In this document: in pieces, positions 7,776 through 15,870 of the stretch
Position numbering within the stretch: position 1 is the stretch's first letter
Layout of the letters: each line of letters opens with the position of its first letter
DNA from: QKTW01 sp052161885
GTDB lineage: Bacteria; Bacteroidota; Bacteroidia; Chitinophagales; Chitinophagaceae
Assembly: GCA_052161885.1 (NCBI GenBank)
Contig: CP197396.1
Span: 1,302,001 to 1,366,000, forward strand
DNA length: 64,000 nt
Direction of reading: 5' to 3'
Position numbers and translations under genes: made by a program
The notes under the pieces: model-generated
Databases searched by the model: none
What the model saw: the letters and a program-made list of their open reading frames with translations, nothing else
Told to the model about the DNA's origin: nothing

Positions 7776-10016
7776 ATGAAAAAAAATCTTGCTGTTGCAG
7801 GTTGTTTATTGCTTTCATCTGCTGCCTTTGGTCAAAATGGTTGGTTGCCGACGGTCACTTTACCCGGAGGTACGGTTTGCGATCCTTCACCGTGGCAACT
7901 GGTTTTCTCAGACGATTTTAATGGCACCACCTTATCTCCCCCTTGGCTTAAATACCTTTCATGGAACGGCATTTACGTAGTCAGGGGCAACGATACGATC
8001 CCCCAGCCGTACCACCAGTATTGGGCGGATTCCAGAACAGATCCGGGGCCTAGTATCCTGAAAGATGAGAATGTTATTGTGAGCAATGGCACATGCAAAT
8101 TATTGCTCGCCAGCGATCCCAACAGCAGCCTCTCTTATCATGACAGTACAAAACAAGGAAATCCGCTCGTAACCATTTCCGCTGATTATTCATCGGGAAT
8201 AATAACATTGCCATTATATAACCAGGATTGGAGTCATGGTTATTTCAATTCCGGAAGATTTGAATCACGCATCAAATTTCCAAATTTTGATGGCGCCTGG
8301 TGTGCGTTTTGGCTGTGGTACGGTACAAAAGTAGATGAACTTGATATGGCAGAGTCCTGGGGAGGAAATGGGTCTTATCACAATTTCTATCAAAACAGGA
8401 GACACACCAATTATGCTATTCACGCCTGGGCACCACCACAAAATCAAAACCCTTATGGGCTACCCGGGGAGTGCAATATAACGGAACATTACCCCAATCA
8501 AAGTGCATGGCAGTATATTATGGGGGGCTATTTCCATCAGGAGAACTGGCATACTTACGCATACGAATGGGATACTGCATCTGTCGCAGCATACCTGGAT
8601 GGATCACTTATTGAAACAATGTGGAAGTATTCGCGTAAGGGGTTTAAACCGTATCTCAATATCATCAACGGTATTAGCTATTATACTAGTTTTCCGTTTA
8701 CTATAGGATCCGGATGCCAGACAAACCAGGGAACCTATGATATTACTTATGGCTATCCTTATTATGATACTGCTCAGGCAGCATTAAGATTGGAAACTAA
8801 ATGGGCGAGCCATCCGGATTATAATTTAGGATACAAATATATACTGGGGCAAATGGAAGTAGATTATGTAAGGATATGGCAACGGCATCCTGAGATAGAT
8901 GGGCATAAAGCAATTTGTGCAGACAACACTTATCCAGCAACACCAACGATCACCGGCCCCAATGAAGTTTGTGGGCAGGTTTCGTATACACTTAGTCCGG
9001 CAGTGGCGGGCGGAACCTGGAATACATGCTCACAACTGGACATTTACACTTCATCCTCCAGCGGCATTACAGTAGCAAAGAATGCAGGCCCTTCTTTCAA
9101 TACCGGCTATATTTCCTACAGCTACGGAAATGGAAATTCAGCCTGCCCTCTTAAAACGGTGTATAAATCCGGCATCTATTGTAACAAATCTACTCCCTGG
9201 CAGGTCGCCCAGGTATTTTCCTGTAACAATATCGGTAATTCCAAAATACATTTCATTACAGAGCCATACGTAAAAAGAGATGTAATTAATGGCACAACAC
9301 CTGTTGTGCAGTGGAATGTTTCCGTTAATGTAGGTAAAGACGCTTATGATCCACGTACTGCTGTTAATTATGTAATGTACGGAGAATATGCATCCACGCC
9401 GAGTTTCACATTCAGCCAGGGCGCGCCGTACAATGTAAGATGGACGATGAAGGCCTACACTAGCGGCCCGGATACAATTATCCGTTCGGGAGAACGCAAT
9501 TCAAGAACAAAAACTTTGCAGCAAATCCCCGATACAAACGCCTACTATTTCAATGCCTATATCGATAATCAGGATGACTTTGACACAACCGTTATAAGGG
9601 ATGTGCCGACCCATATGATTTCAGAAGATGAATACAGGGATGATCTGTTCGTGAGCGAAATGATAGAAAAAAGCAGAGCAGACGCCTTGTCCCCGTATAT
9701 TATAACAACCGGCATGCAGAATCTCTCAAGAAAAACAATTGGCGCAAACGCACCCAGTGTAAATACTAAGGTCTATCCCAATCCGGTGCAATCAAATATG
9801 ACAATAATACTTGGTTCTCAATTTGCCACTGAAGGAGATGTACAATTGAATATTTACGACCTGATGGGCAAGCTTATTAAAACCTGGAGAGCCAATTATC
9901 ATCAAGGCGATATTATACAGTATGATCTCAATGAAATGACGAACGGTAATTATATTCTGGAACTAAAACAGGATACAATAAAAGAGCATGTCAAAATTCT
10001 GAAAACAGGAAATTGA
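7776..10016 (+). CDS. Secreted GH16-type glycoside hydrolase with T9SS sorting domain
   Basis: A 746-residue secreted protein with a signal peptide (residues 1-19, ending AFGQ). The N-terminal half (about 40-370) looks like family 16 glycoside hydrolases: FWLWYG precedes ELDMAE, matching the ExDxxE catalytic motif, with Glu188 as nucleophile, Asp190 and Glu193 as acid/base. A PKD/Ig-like segment (TITGPNEVCG) starts near residue 390. The last 80 residues are a type A T9SS sorting domain (VYPNPV ... GKLIKTW ... GNYILEL). The likely role is breakdown of an external beta-glucan or galactan; substrate unknown. It stands alone, ending next to the integrase remnant. Confidence 0.8.
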   Translation: MKKNLAVAGCLLLSSAAFGQNGWLPTVTLPGGTVCDPSPWQLVFSDDFNGTTLSPPWLKYLSWNGIYVVRGNDTIPQPYHQYWADSRTDPGPSILKDENVIVSNGTCKLLLASDPNSSLSYHDSTKQGNPLVTISADYSSGIITLPLYNQDWSHGYFNSGRFESRIKFPNFDGAWCAFWLWYGTKVDELDMAESWGGNGSYHNFYQNRRHTNYAIHAWAPPQNQNPYGLPGECNITEHYPNQSAWQYIMGGYFHQENWHTYAYEWDTASVAAYLDGSLIETMWKYSRKGFKPYLNIINGISYYTSFPFTIGSGCQTNQGTYDITYGYPYYDTAQAALRLETKWASHPDYNLGYKYILGQMEVDYVRIWQRHPEIDGHKAICADNTYPATPTITGPNEVCGQVSYTLSPAVAGGTWNTCSQLDIYTSSSSGITVAKNAGPSFNTGYISYSYGNGNSACPLKTVYKSGIYCNKSTPWQVAQVFSCNNIGNSKIHFITEPYVKRDVINGTTPVVQWNVSVNVGKDAYDPRTAVNYVMYGEYASTPSFTFSQGAPYNVRWTMKAYTSGPDTIIRSGERNSRTKTLQQIPDTNAYYFNAYIDNQDDFDTTVIRDVPTHMISEDEYRDDLFVSEMIEKSRADALSPYIITTGMQNLSRKTIGANAPSVNTKVYPNPVQSNMTIILGSQFATEGDVQLNIYDLMGKLIKTWRANYHQGDIIQYDLNEMTNGNYILELKQDTIKEHVKILKTGN

Positions 10017-10060
10017 TAAACATGACAGCAACATCCTGGCATTGAGTTGCTACGGCTTAA

Positions 10061-10217
10061 TTACAATAGGGCCGGCACATACCAGTTTTTCTGAGACGCA
10101 CTCCACCGGGCAGAGATAGCCGTCATTTCTTTATTCAAGCCTGGATCATAGCTGAACCGAATCCAGATAACATTTTTTGTTGTTGTGCGTGCCAAATGAA
10201 TAGGAAACTTCTGCCAT
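10061..10217 (-). pseudogene. Remnant of a tyrosine recombinase (N-terminal arm domain only)
   Basis: The minus-strand reading ending at 10061 contains VIWIRFSYDPGLN and then ARWSASQKNWYVP. That pattern resembles the N-terminal arm domain of Bacteroidota tyrosine recombinases (R-F-x-Y-D-x-x-L ... RWSxxxKxWYVP). An ATG at 10217 starts MAEV in a neighbouring frame, so a one-base frameshift separates start and domain. A stop follows YVPALL directly; the SAM-like and catalytic domains (R..HxxR..Y) are absent. It is transcribed away from the cassette array, as intI genes are. The call rests on a short stretch and needs a profile search. Confidence 0.55.
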
Positions 10218-10238
10218 AATGAGGAATTTAAATATACT

Positions 10239-10380
10239 AAATGCGTATAGCGCAAAATAAATAAATTCTCATTGCGAATTAGGAATATATACACAACACG
10301 CATTGCACGTTATTTTTACAATTGCCTGATACATAAAGCACATTGGATTAATATTAATTATTTTGAAAATTGAACAATTG
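10239..10380. repeat. Diverged intergenic element, copy B
   Basis: Second copy of the element at 3379-3520; the best segment is 10291-10339. It lies between the integrase remnant and the first cassette, where an integron would carry the intI promoter, the cassette promoter and attI. Function is unknown. Confidence 0.5.
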
Positions 10381-10393
10381 CGTCTATTTTCAA

Positions 10394-10400
10394 GTTAGCT
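10394..10400 (+). other. attI-like core site GTTAGCT at array start
   Basis: CAAGTTAGCT matches the 7-bp GTTRRRY core found at the right end of every intact attC here and at integron attI sites (AAGTTAG). No attC-type palindrome arm precedes it. It marks the likely left boundary of cassette 1, 23 bp before its start codon. A 7-bp match alone is weak; position strengthens it. Confidence 0.4.
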
Positions 10401-10422
10401 GATATTTTAACCCGCAACCACA

Positions 10423-11052
10423 ATGAAATTTGAAGCACAAATAAATCGAATCAAAGACAAACTTGACAAATTAAGAAACGCTGACCACGACTTTGAAATT
10501 TTTGGCTCAGAAACTCACGAGTATAAACTCAAACCATCCAAGACAGAACAAGAATTAGAAAAATTCGAAACAGAAAATCAAATTACATTACCAGAAGAAT
10601 ACAGGGAATTTCTTTTGTATGTTGGGAATGGTGGTGCAGGACCATATTATGGTCTTGAACCACTTGAAGATGGACGAGAAACTGATTTGGATTTTAAAAA
10701 TGGAAAAGACTTGATTGAATTATCAAAACCATTCCCATTCACGGAACACTGGAATGTCGAATTTGAAGAAATGAATGATGAAAATTATGAAGAAATTGAA
10801 CAACAAAAAGTAGAAAAATACTACGACAATAAATTTGTTAACGGGCTTTTAAGAATTTCTAATTTTGGGTGCGGTGTGAGAATGAATGTTGTTGTTAATG
10901 GACAAGAGAAAGGAAATATTTGGGTTGATGATAGAGTAAATGAGAATGGGCTTTTCCCTGACCCATATTTTGATGCAACGGGAAAAATTACATTTTTAGA
11001 TTGGTATGAATTGTGGCTTGACAAATCATTGATAGAAAAAAACATCAGCTAA
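10423..11052 (+). CDS. SMI1/KNR4-family protein (cassette 1)
   Basis: A 209-residue acidic protein. Residues 40-75 match the SMI1/KNR4 (SUKH) superfamily: EKFETENQITLPEEYREFL followed by YVGNGGAGPYYGL. Bacterial members are often immunity proteins against polymorphic toxins, but many have unknown roles. No toxin gene is adjacent. There is no signal peptide, so it is probably cytoplasmic. Base composition is clearly AT-richer than the flanking chromosome. Its TAA stop (11050-11052) lies inside the left core of the following attC-like site, as in integron cassettes. Confidence 0.75.
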   Translation: MKFEAQINRIKDKLDKLRNADHDFEIFGSETHEYKLKPSKTEQELEKFETENQITLPEEYREFLLYVGNGGAGPYYGLEPLEDGRETDLDFKNGKDLIELSKPFPFTEHWNVEFEEMNDENYEEIEQQKVEKYYDNKFVNGLLRISNFGCGVRMNVVVNGQEKGNIWVDDRVNENGLFPDPYFDATGKITFLDWYELWLDKSLIEKNIS

Positions 11053-11178
11053 CAGGGGTTTGGCGCAAGCAGGGCTGACGAATAAATTTTGAACATTTGT
11101 AATCCTATTTATCTTCGGTAAGTAATTGTTGCTGAAGTGCATCTATCCCCTGCCTGTGCCAAGCCCTGTCCGTTAGCT
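11047..11178 (+). other. attC-like site 1 (132 bp)
   Basis: The left core AGCTAAC (11047-11053) is the exact reverse complement of the right core GTTAGCT (11172-11178). Inner arms pair imperfectly: AGGGGTTTGGC on the left against GCCAAGCCCTG on the right, with extra unpaired bases near the right core. A further GCAGGG / CCCTGC pair lies inside. This is the architecture of long attC sites such as VCRs. It shares GAACATTTGTAAT with the site at 15046-15178. Confidence 0.75.
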
Positions 11179-11245
11179 GCTACTTTATCACGACACCGAA
11201 AATGTTACAGCGGATAAATAATGTGGGCTTTAATTTATACTTTCA

Positions 11246-11758
11246 ATGGCAACCATTAACGTTGACACTATTTCAAAAATTACAGATTGCGACGAACTGA
11301 TTGACTTTATCGGCATAAATAGATACAAGCCGGAAAACAACAATCTTCTTGAAAGTGACAATTTTAATTTACTGCCAGACTATGCAAAGTATGTAATTTA
11401 TATTTTCGACTTTGAGACAGAATATGAAATGCAGGGTATTTTTACGACAATTGAAAATTTAGTCGGACATTATTTTTCTGAAATAGCGGTTAGCTTTGAA
11501 AAGACAAATAATTTGGAAATTGCCAATTATATAAAAGACATTTTAACAACGCTTACAAACTTTGGTTTGACACCTGACAAAATCAGGCACGAGTGGACAA
11601 ACCAAAATAATCAATATAACATCATACAAAGTAGCTTTATGGACAACCAAAATCTTGTCCAAAAAATCAATTGCATTGACGAGAATTTACAGCCACTAAT
11701 TTTAGAAAAAGGCTTTTGGAACAACGTAACAAAATTTTTGAAAATTCACTTGACTTAA
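11246..11758 (+). CDS. Uncharacterised protein, possibly DMP19/DUF4375-like (cassette 2)
   Basis: A 170-residue, acidic, cytoplasmic-looking protein with no signal peptide. The central part (YAKYVIYIFDFETEYEMQG ... ENLVGHYF ... FEKTNN) resembles DMP19-like DUF4375 proteins, where a conserved Y/F-rich helix bundle is followed by G-x-Y-F. I am not certain of this. It is the only gene of its cassette, on the plus strand and AT-rich, ending 6 bp before the left core of the next attC-like site. Function unknown. Confidence 0.6.
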   Translation: MATINVDTISKITDCDELIDFIGINRYKPENNNLLESDNFNLLPDYAKYVIYIFDFETEYEMQGIFTTIENLVGHYFSEIAVSFEKTNNLEIANYIKDILTTLTNFGLTPDKIRHEWTNQNNQYNIIQSSFMDNQNLVQKINCIDENLQPLILEKGFWNNVTKFLKIHLT

Positions 11759-11764
11759 AGCAGC

Positions 11765-11898
11765 AGCTAACAGGGGTTTGCCAAAATGGGGGCTGAAGAA
11801 CAAAGGCTCTAGTTCAGTTTTTCAATTTGGCTTTTGTGCATGGGTTGGGCTGAAGTGCCCTGATTTCCCCCACTTCGGCAAGCCCTAAACCGTTGGCC
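11765..11898 (+). other. attC-like site 2 (134 bp)
   Basis: Left core AGCTAAC (11765-11771), right core GTTGGCC (11892-11898). Inner arms CAGGGGTTTGCC and GGCAAGCCCT pair, and a second pair is TGGGGG against CCCCCA. TGAAGTGC near the right arm is shared with site 1. The right core still fits GTTRRRY. Confidence 0.7.
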
Positions 11899-12027
11899 GC
11901 AATTTTAGACAGACTGCATACACAGACAGTTGATTGGTTTGTTAAGTTGGCAATTCCAATTTAAAATTTAATAGTTAGTATTGTAAGTCACCTTACATAA
12001 ATGGCTTTAATTCAATGAAAAAGACAT

Positions 12028-12363
12028 ATGGACTTTGACAAACAGAAATTAGAAGAACTTATAAAACAAAAAAAGACAATTGGCAACTACATTTTCGATG
12101 AACAAAAACAATGTTTTTTAGGAGATGCCGAGACTGAACTCTGCATATCAAAGGTTGCGGAAGACAAGTATAAATCTGTATGTTATTATTTTGACGGATA
12201 TGAGATTTTCCTTGAGGATAAAGACGTAGAATATTATGACGGAAACGAAGAAACAGCCAAGCAAAAGGCAATTGAGAGTTTTAATCGACAACCAGAAATG
12301 TTTATGGGTTATCCAATTCTCTATACGAACGTAACTTGTGAATTGATTGAATACGAAAAATAA
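12028..12363 (+). CDS. Hypothetical protein (cassette 3)
   Basis: A 111-residue acidic protein I do not recognise. It has no signal peptide or membrane segment. Visible features are a Lys/Glu-rich N-terminal helix, an aromatic strand region (YKSVCYYFDGYEIFL) and a VEYYDGNEE turn. It is the only gene of its cassette, AT-rich, with its TAA at 12361-12363 just before the left core of the following attC-like site. A small conserved cytoplasmic protein is the most that can be said. Confidence 0.6.
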   Translation: MDFDKQKLEELIKQKKTIGNYIFDEQKQCFLGDAETELCISKVAEDKYKSVCYYFDGYEIFLEDKDVEYYDGNEETAKQKAIESFNRQPEMFMGYPILYTNVTCELIEYEK

Positions 12364-12371
12364 AAAACTGC

Positions 12372-12504
12372 CGCCAACAAGGGTTTTGCGTCAGGCGGGC
12401 TGAAGTGCAAAATTCAACAGTCGTTTTTCAATTAAATATTAATAATAATATCGGCTTTTGTGCTTCGATTTTCCGCCCGAACGCAAAGCCCCAAACCGTT
12501 AGCG
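12372..12504 (+). other. attC-like site 3 (133 bp)
   Basis: Left core CGCCAAC (12372-12378), right core GTTAGCG (12498-12504). Inner arms AAGGGTTTTGCG and CGCAAAGCCCC pair, then GGCGGG against CCGCCC. The middle is AT-rich and unpaired. Length and arrangement match sites 1, 2 and 5. Confidence 0.75.
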
Positions 12505-12512
12505 GCAATGCT

Positions 12513-13328
12513 ATGAAAACACTTGTTACATTTCTTTGGCTCTCATTTATATTGTTTTCTTGTCAGTCGAAATCTGGTAAAGAAGCAACCAGAAAGAATT
12601 CTGAACTTTTAATAGACACGTTGCTTGTGTTTTCACACGGCGACACTCTACACCCTATTCCGATTTTAAACGGCGACTTGGAAAATACTTTAAGAATGTA
12701 TTCAAGTAAGAACAGCTTTGAAGTATTCTATGGCGATTGGTTTGTAAAAATATTTTCGATCAATGATGCGAAATTTGGAATAATAGGCGACAGCTTATTT
12801 CGCATCTATAAATTAAATGGCAATAATCTCCAAAAACTCTCGATGGAAAAAGGCCAAGTGCAATTGCAGCACTTTATAGTCACAGATATTACTAACGACG
12901 GATTCAATGACGTTGTGATTTACTATGATGGAGGTGGAATAAATTATGACACAAAAGTTTTGGTGTTTAATGCCACAACAAAAAAATTGGAACATAAGAA
13001 ATGCCTTGATTTAGAAAACCTTGAAGTTGACAGCAAAAACCATCTCATAAAAACGTGGGAGATTCCACACTCAACTTTCGGGGGAAACAGAAAGGCTCTT
13101 TATCGCAATACGGAGGACAGTATAGAGTTAGTCAAAGAAGTGTTCTGTTGTGTCAAATCAAAAAGCCCTGGGGAAACTAATCAGGCTGTTTTGATAGCTT
13201 CAAAAATGGAAAATCATAATCTCATTCGTGACACAATTTATACTTCAACAGCAAAAGCATTTCGCATTTTCAACACTTCACTTTGGGACACAAGACATGA
13301 CTTCGACAAAAAGAAATTTAGAAATTGA
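12513..13328 (+). CDS. Lipoprotein, hypothetical (cassette 4)
   Basis: A 271-residue lipoprotein with start ATG at 12513 (MKTLVTF). The longer in-frame reading from 12405 would run through the attC-like site and is rejected. The signal ends in the lipobox LFSC, with Cys about residue 18. A later stretch, VTDITNDGFNDVVIYYDGGG, resembles a single FG-GAP/VCBS-like calcium-loop repeat. No enzyme motif is seen. The start codon lies 9 bp after the right attC core, so no promoter fits inside the cassette; it must rely on read-through or a promoter upstream. Confidence 0.7.
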   Translation: MKTLVTFLWLSFILFSCQSKSGKEATRKNSELLIDTLLVFSHGDTLHPIPILNGDLENTLRMYSSKNSFEVFYGDWFVKIFSINDAKFGIIGDSLFRIYKLNGNNLQKLSMEKGQVQLQHFIVTDITNDGFNDVVIYYDGGGINYDTKVLVFNATTKKLEHKKCLDLENLEVDSKNHLIKTWEIPHSTFGGNRKALYRNTEDSIELVKEVFCCVKSKSPGETNQAVLIASKMENHNLIRDTIYTSTAKAFRIFNTSLWDTRHDFDKKKFRN

Positions 13329-13351
13329 CATTATGTGCCAGACGCACATGC

Positions 13352-13377
13352 CGCTGACAAGGTATTGCCCGTTAGCG
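13352..13377 (+). other. Collapsed attC-like site 4 (26 bp)
   Basis: Left core-like CGCTGAC (13352-13358) and right core GTTAGCG (13371-13377) are separated by only 12 bases, AAGGTATTGCCC. The sequence continues GGCAATGCT, as after site 3. This looks like an attC site whose middle has been deleted, fusing cassettes 4 and 5. Confidence 0.55.
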
Positions 13378-13454
13378 GCAATGCTTATAGACCGTTGCGT
13401 CCATTTTAACTTTCAAGCGTCTTACTGTTGGACAATAACTAATTTTAACAAAGT

Positions 13455-14003
13455 ATGACAACTGAAGTAGCCATAATATGGACGGACTTTCATAAAGAAC
13501 TGAAAGCATTTATACTCAACAAAACACGAAATTCGGCTGACACAGACGACATTTTGCAAGAGGTTTTCATTAAAATCATTCGCAATATTGACAAAGTAAA
13601 TCAAGCCGAAAATTTGCGACATTACCTTTACGGCATTGTTAGAAACGCTATTAACGATTACTTCCGAAACAGGAAACAAATAGTTGACAATATTGAAATT
13701 GTAGAGAAATTTACAGAAGAAGAAACCCAATCCTTGAGTGCAACTATTGCCGACTGTTGCATAAAACCTTTTATCAATAAATTGCCCGATAATTACCGTG
13801 ACGCTTTATTGATAACAGAATTTCAAGATATTTCTCAAAAAGAATTGGCTGAAAAATTGAATATTTCCTATTCAGGTGCCAAATCAAGAGTGCAACGCGG
13901 CAAGGAAAAACTGAAAGAACTCATCCTTAATTGCTGCGCCTATCAGAGTGACGTTTACGGCAATATTATAGATACAGAAAATAAAAATTGCGGTTGTTCT
14001 TAA
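13455..14003 (+). CDS. SigZ-like sigma-70 factor (cassette 5)
   Basis: A 182-residue ECF-type sigma factor. Region 2 includes DTDDILQEVFIKII (residues 29-42) and YGIVRNAINDYFR. Region 4 has a helix-turn-helix, ISQKELAEKLNISYSGAKSRVQRG (126-149). It carries vicinal cysteines at 101-102 and 160-161 and a C-terminal CGC (179-181), which is typical of the SigZ group. No anti-sigma gene is adjacent. It lies 78 bp upstream of arsM on the same strand, inside the same cassette. I infer that it controls arsM and may sense arsenite through its cysteines; this is not shown by sequence. Confidence 0.85.
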   Translation: MTTEVAIIWTDFHKELKAFILNKTRNSADTDDILQEVFIKIIRNIDKVNQAENLRHYLYGIVRNAINDYFRNRKQIVDNIEIVEKFTEEETQSLSATIADCCIKPFINKLPDNYRDALLITEFQDISQKELAEKLNISYSGAKSRVQRGKEKLKELILNCCAYQSDVYGNIIDTENKNCGCS

Positions 14004-14081
14004 AATTGTTTGCGTCCTTTTAGCTGTTTTAATGTGTTACTATCAAATGGCGATGTTGCCATTCAATTAAAAAATGATAAG

Positions 14082-15017
14082 ATGAACACAGAAACAATTA
14101 AAGCAGAAATCAAAAAATCCTACGGAGACATCGCAAAAGGAAGTATCCAGGCAGGTTGTTGCTCAACGGACACAGGATGTTGCACAACGAACGAGTTCAG
14201 CACTTCCATGACAGAAGATTACTCAAACGTTACAGGCTATCAAAAAGAGGCTGACCTTTCATTGGGTTGTGGACTTCCAACAGAAATTGCCAGCATAAAC
14301 GAGGGCGACACCGTTGTTGATTTAGGTTCGGGTGCAGGAAATGACGCATTTATTGCCCGTAGAATTGTTGGCGAAACAGGGAAAGTAATTGGTATTGATA
14401 TGACCCCCGAAATGGTTATTCGTGCCTTACAAAACAATCAAAAATTGGGCTACAAAAACGTCGAATTTGTATTGGGCGAAATTGAAGATATGCAAACCAT
14501 TCCGACCAATACGGCCAACGTAGTTATTAGTAATTGTGTGATGAACCTTGTGCCAGACAAAGAGAAAGCCTTTAAAGAAGTGCATAGGGTTTTAAAAGTT
14601 GGCGGACATTTTAGCATTTCAGACATTGTTTACAGCGGGACACTTCCTAATGGCATTTTGCAGGCTGCCGAAATGTATGCAGGTTGCGTGGCAGGTGCAA
14701 GCGAAAAGGGTGCATATTTAGGAATTATAAAATCGGTTGGCTTCAAAAACATTCAAATAAAAAAAGAACGCAAAATTGAGTTGCCTGACGATTTATTGTT
14801 GAGATATGTAACAGCCGAAGGAATTGCTGAATTCAAAAAAACAAATTCAGGTATTTATAGCATCACCCTTTATGCCGACAAATTGGAGGAGGGCGCTTGC
14901 TGCAACACGACAGAAAATGGTTGCTGCGGTAGTGAAACAGCTAAAACGGAAACGACAGAAAAAACGGCTTGTTGCGGTACAACTTCAAGCAGTAATGCTT
15001 CAAGCTGTTGCGGTTAG
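14082..15017 (+). CDS. arsM: Arsenite S-adenosylmethionine methyltransferase (cassette 5)
   Basis: A 311-residue ArsM. I use the ATG at 14082 (MNTETIK); the longer frame from 14010 has no family match. The SAM-binding motif VVDLGSGAG is at about 78-86. The three catalytic cysteines expected for ArsM are visible: Cys63 in LGCG, Cys152 in NCVMNL and Cys202 in GCVAG. Extra CC pairs occur at 26-27, 33-34, 273-274, 281-282, 297-298 and 309-310 and could bind As(III). The enzyme methylates arsenite to volatile or exportable species. It is paired with the upstream SigZ-type factor. Confidence 0.93.
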   Translation: MNTETIKAEIKKSYGDIAKGSIQAGCCSTDTGCCTTNEFSTSMTEDYSNVTGYQKEADLSLGCGLPTEIASINEGDTVVDLGSGAGNDAFIARRIVGETGKVIGIDMTPEMVIRALQNNQKLGYKNVEFVLGEIEDMQTIPTNTANVVISNCVMNLVPDKEKAFKEVHRVLKVGGHFSISDIVYSGTLPNGILQAAEMYAGCVAGASEKGAYLGIIKSVGFKNIQIKKERKIELPDDLLLRYVTAEGIAEFKKTNSGIYSITLYADKLEEGACCNTTENGCCGSETAKTETTEKTACCGTTSSSNASSCCG

Positions 15018-15045
15018 TGACACCCAAAGTGAGGAATAGCACTGC

Positions 15046-15178
15046 TGCTAACAGGGTATAGGCGTTATAGAGGCTGACGAACATAGGCTGAACATTTGTA
15101 ATTCTATGTATATTTGGTACAAGCATTGTGCTGATGAGCCTTGATTGTCTCTACAACGCCAAGCCCTGCTCGTTAGGC
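15046..15178 (+). other. attC-like site 5 (133 bp)
   Basis: Left core TGCTAAC (15046-15052), right core GTTAGGC (15172-15178), fitting GTTRRRY. Inner arms CAGGGTATAGGCGTT and AACGCCAAGCCCTG pair, then AGAGG against CTCT. It shares GAACATTTGTAATTCTAT with site 1, showing common descent of the sites. Confidence 0.75.
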
Positions 15179-15198
15179 ACAATTACAGACACCCGCTT

Positions 15199-15870
15199 AT
15201 GAAATTAGCCACACATACGAGAGCGCTTTATCCGGAAGAAATTAAAATTCTGAAAGCGACTGCTGTTAAACGAAAAACTGAAATAAAAGGACAAATAAAT
15301 TATGCAAATTTTTTACCAGCCCTTTTTACCAGCATTTTTTGTACAACTATAATTATAAAGTCAGAAAATGTAATTGCGTATTTTCTATTTGTAATCATTG
15401 CGCTTTTTTCTTTTTCATATCTGCTGTTTAGATCATTATTTATTCTTTCCGAGCGAAAAGCACTCAAGGAAGAAATACAGTGTATCGATAATTATATTAG
15501 TTATGGAAACATAGTGGTAAATAGAATAAAAGCCAATAGAATTGCTGTTGTTGAAGGCAAAGATTTTGGGGATGCCGGATATGACCCGGAATACTACATA
15601 ATAGAGCTAAATACAGGCGAAGTTCTTTTTCATAAAAACTATCTAAATCTCACCCAAACTGATTTCCCCTGTTTAGAATTTGACATATACTCACGTGATT
15701 TTTCATTGTTGACAAATAGAGTTGTATTTGCTTATAGCGGAAAAATTAATCCGATCATAATTAGTGCAGACAATAGATACTGTTATGAGAAAATATATGG
15801 GCAACCTCACTTCGGTGTTCGAAATATTGAATTTGACAAATTAACCCGGGAATATAATAACTGTGCTTAA
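15199..15870 (+). CDS. Two-helix membrane protein, hypothetical (cassette 6)
   Basis: A 223-residue protein with start ATG at 15199 (MKLATHT); the longer reading from 15145 enters the attC-like site. Two adjacent hydrophobic segments lie at about residues 38-52 and 58-82. A soluble C-terminal domain (YDPEYYIIELNTGEVLFHKNYL) follows, probably cytoplasmic. I do not recognise the family. The gene is AT-rich, and its TAA stop (15868-15870) is embedded in the left core GCTTAAC of a truncated attC-like site. Confidence 0.65.
   Translation: MKLATHTRALYPEEIKILKATAVKRKTEIKGQINYANFLPALFTSIFCTTIIIKSENVIAYFLFVIIALFSFSYLLFRSLFILSERKALKEEIQCIDNYISYGNIVVNRIKANRIAVVEGKDFGDAGYDPEYYIIELNTGEVLFHKNYLNLTQTDFPCLEFDIYSRDFSLLTNRVVFAYSGKINPIIISADNRYCYEKIYGQPHFGVRNIEFDKLTREYNNCA

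Noticed and set aside
10061..10303. Intact small protein gene of 80 codons
   Set aside because: Only the C-terminal half resembles a known domain, and the upstream part runs through the copy-B non-coding element, so a decayed recombinase fits better.
12405..12512. N-terminal extension of the cassette 4 lipoprotein
   Set aside because: It runs through the attC-like site; the ATG at 12513 gives a proper lipoprotein signal.
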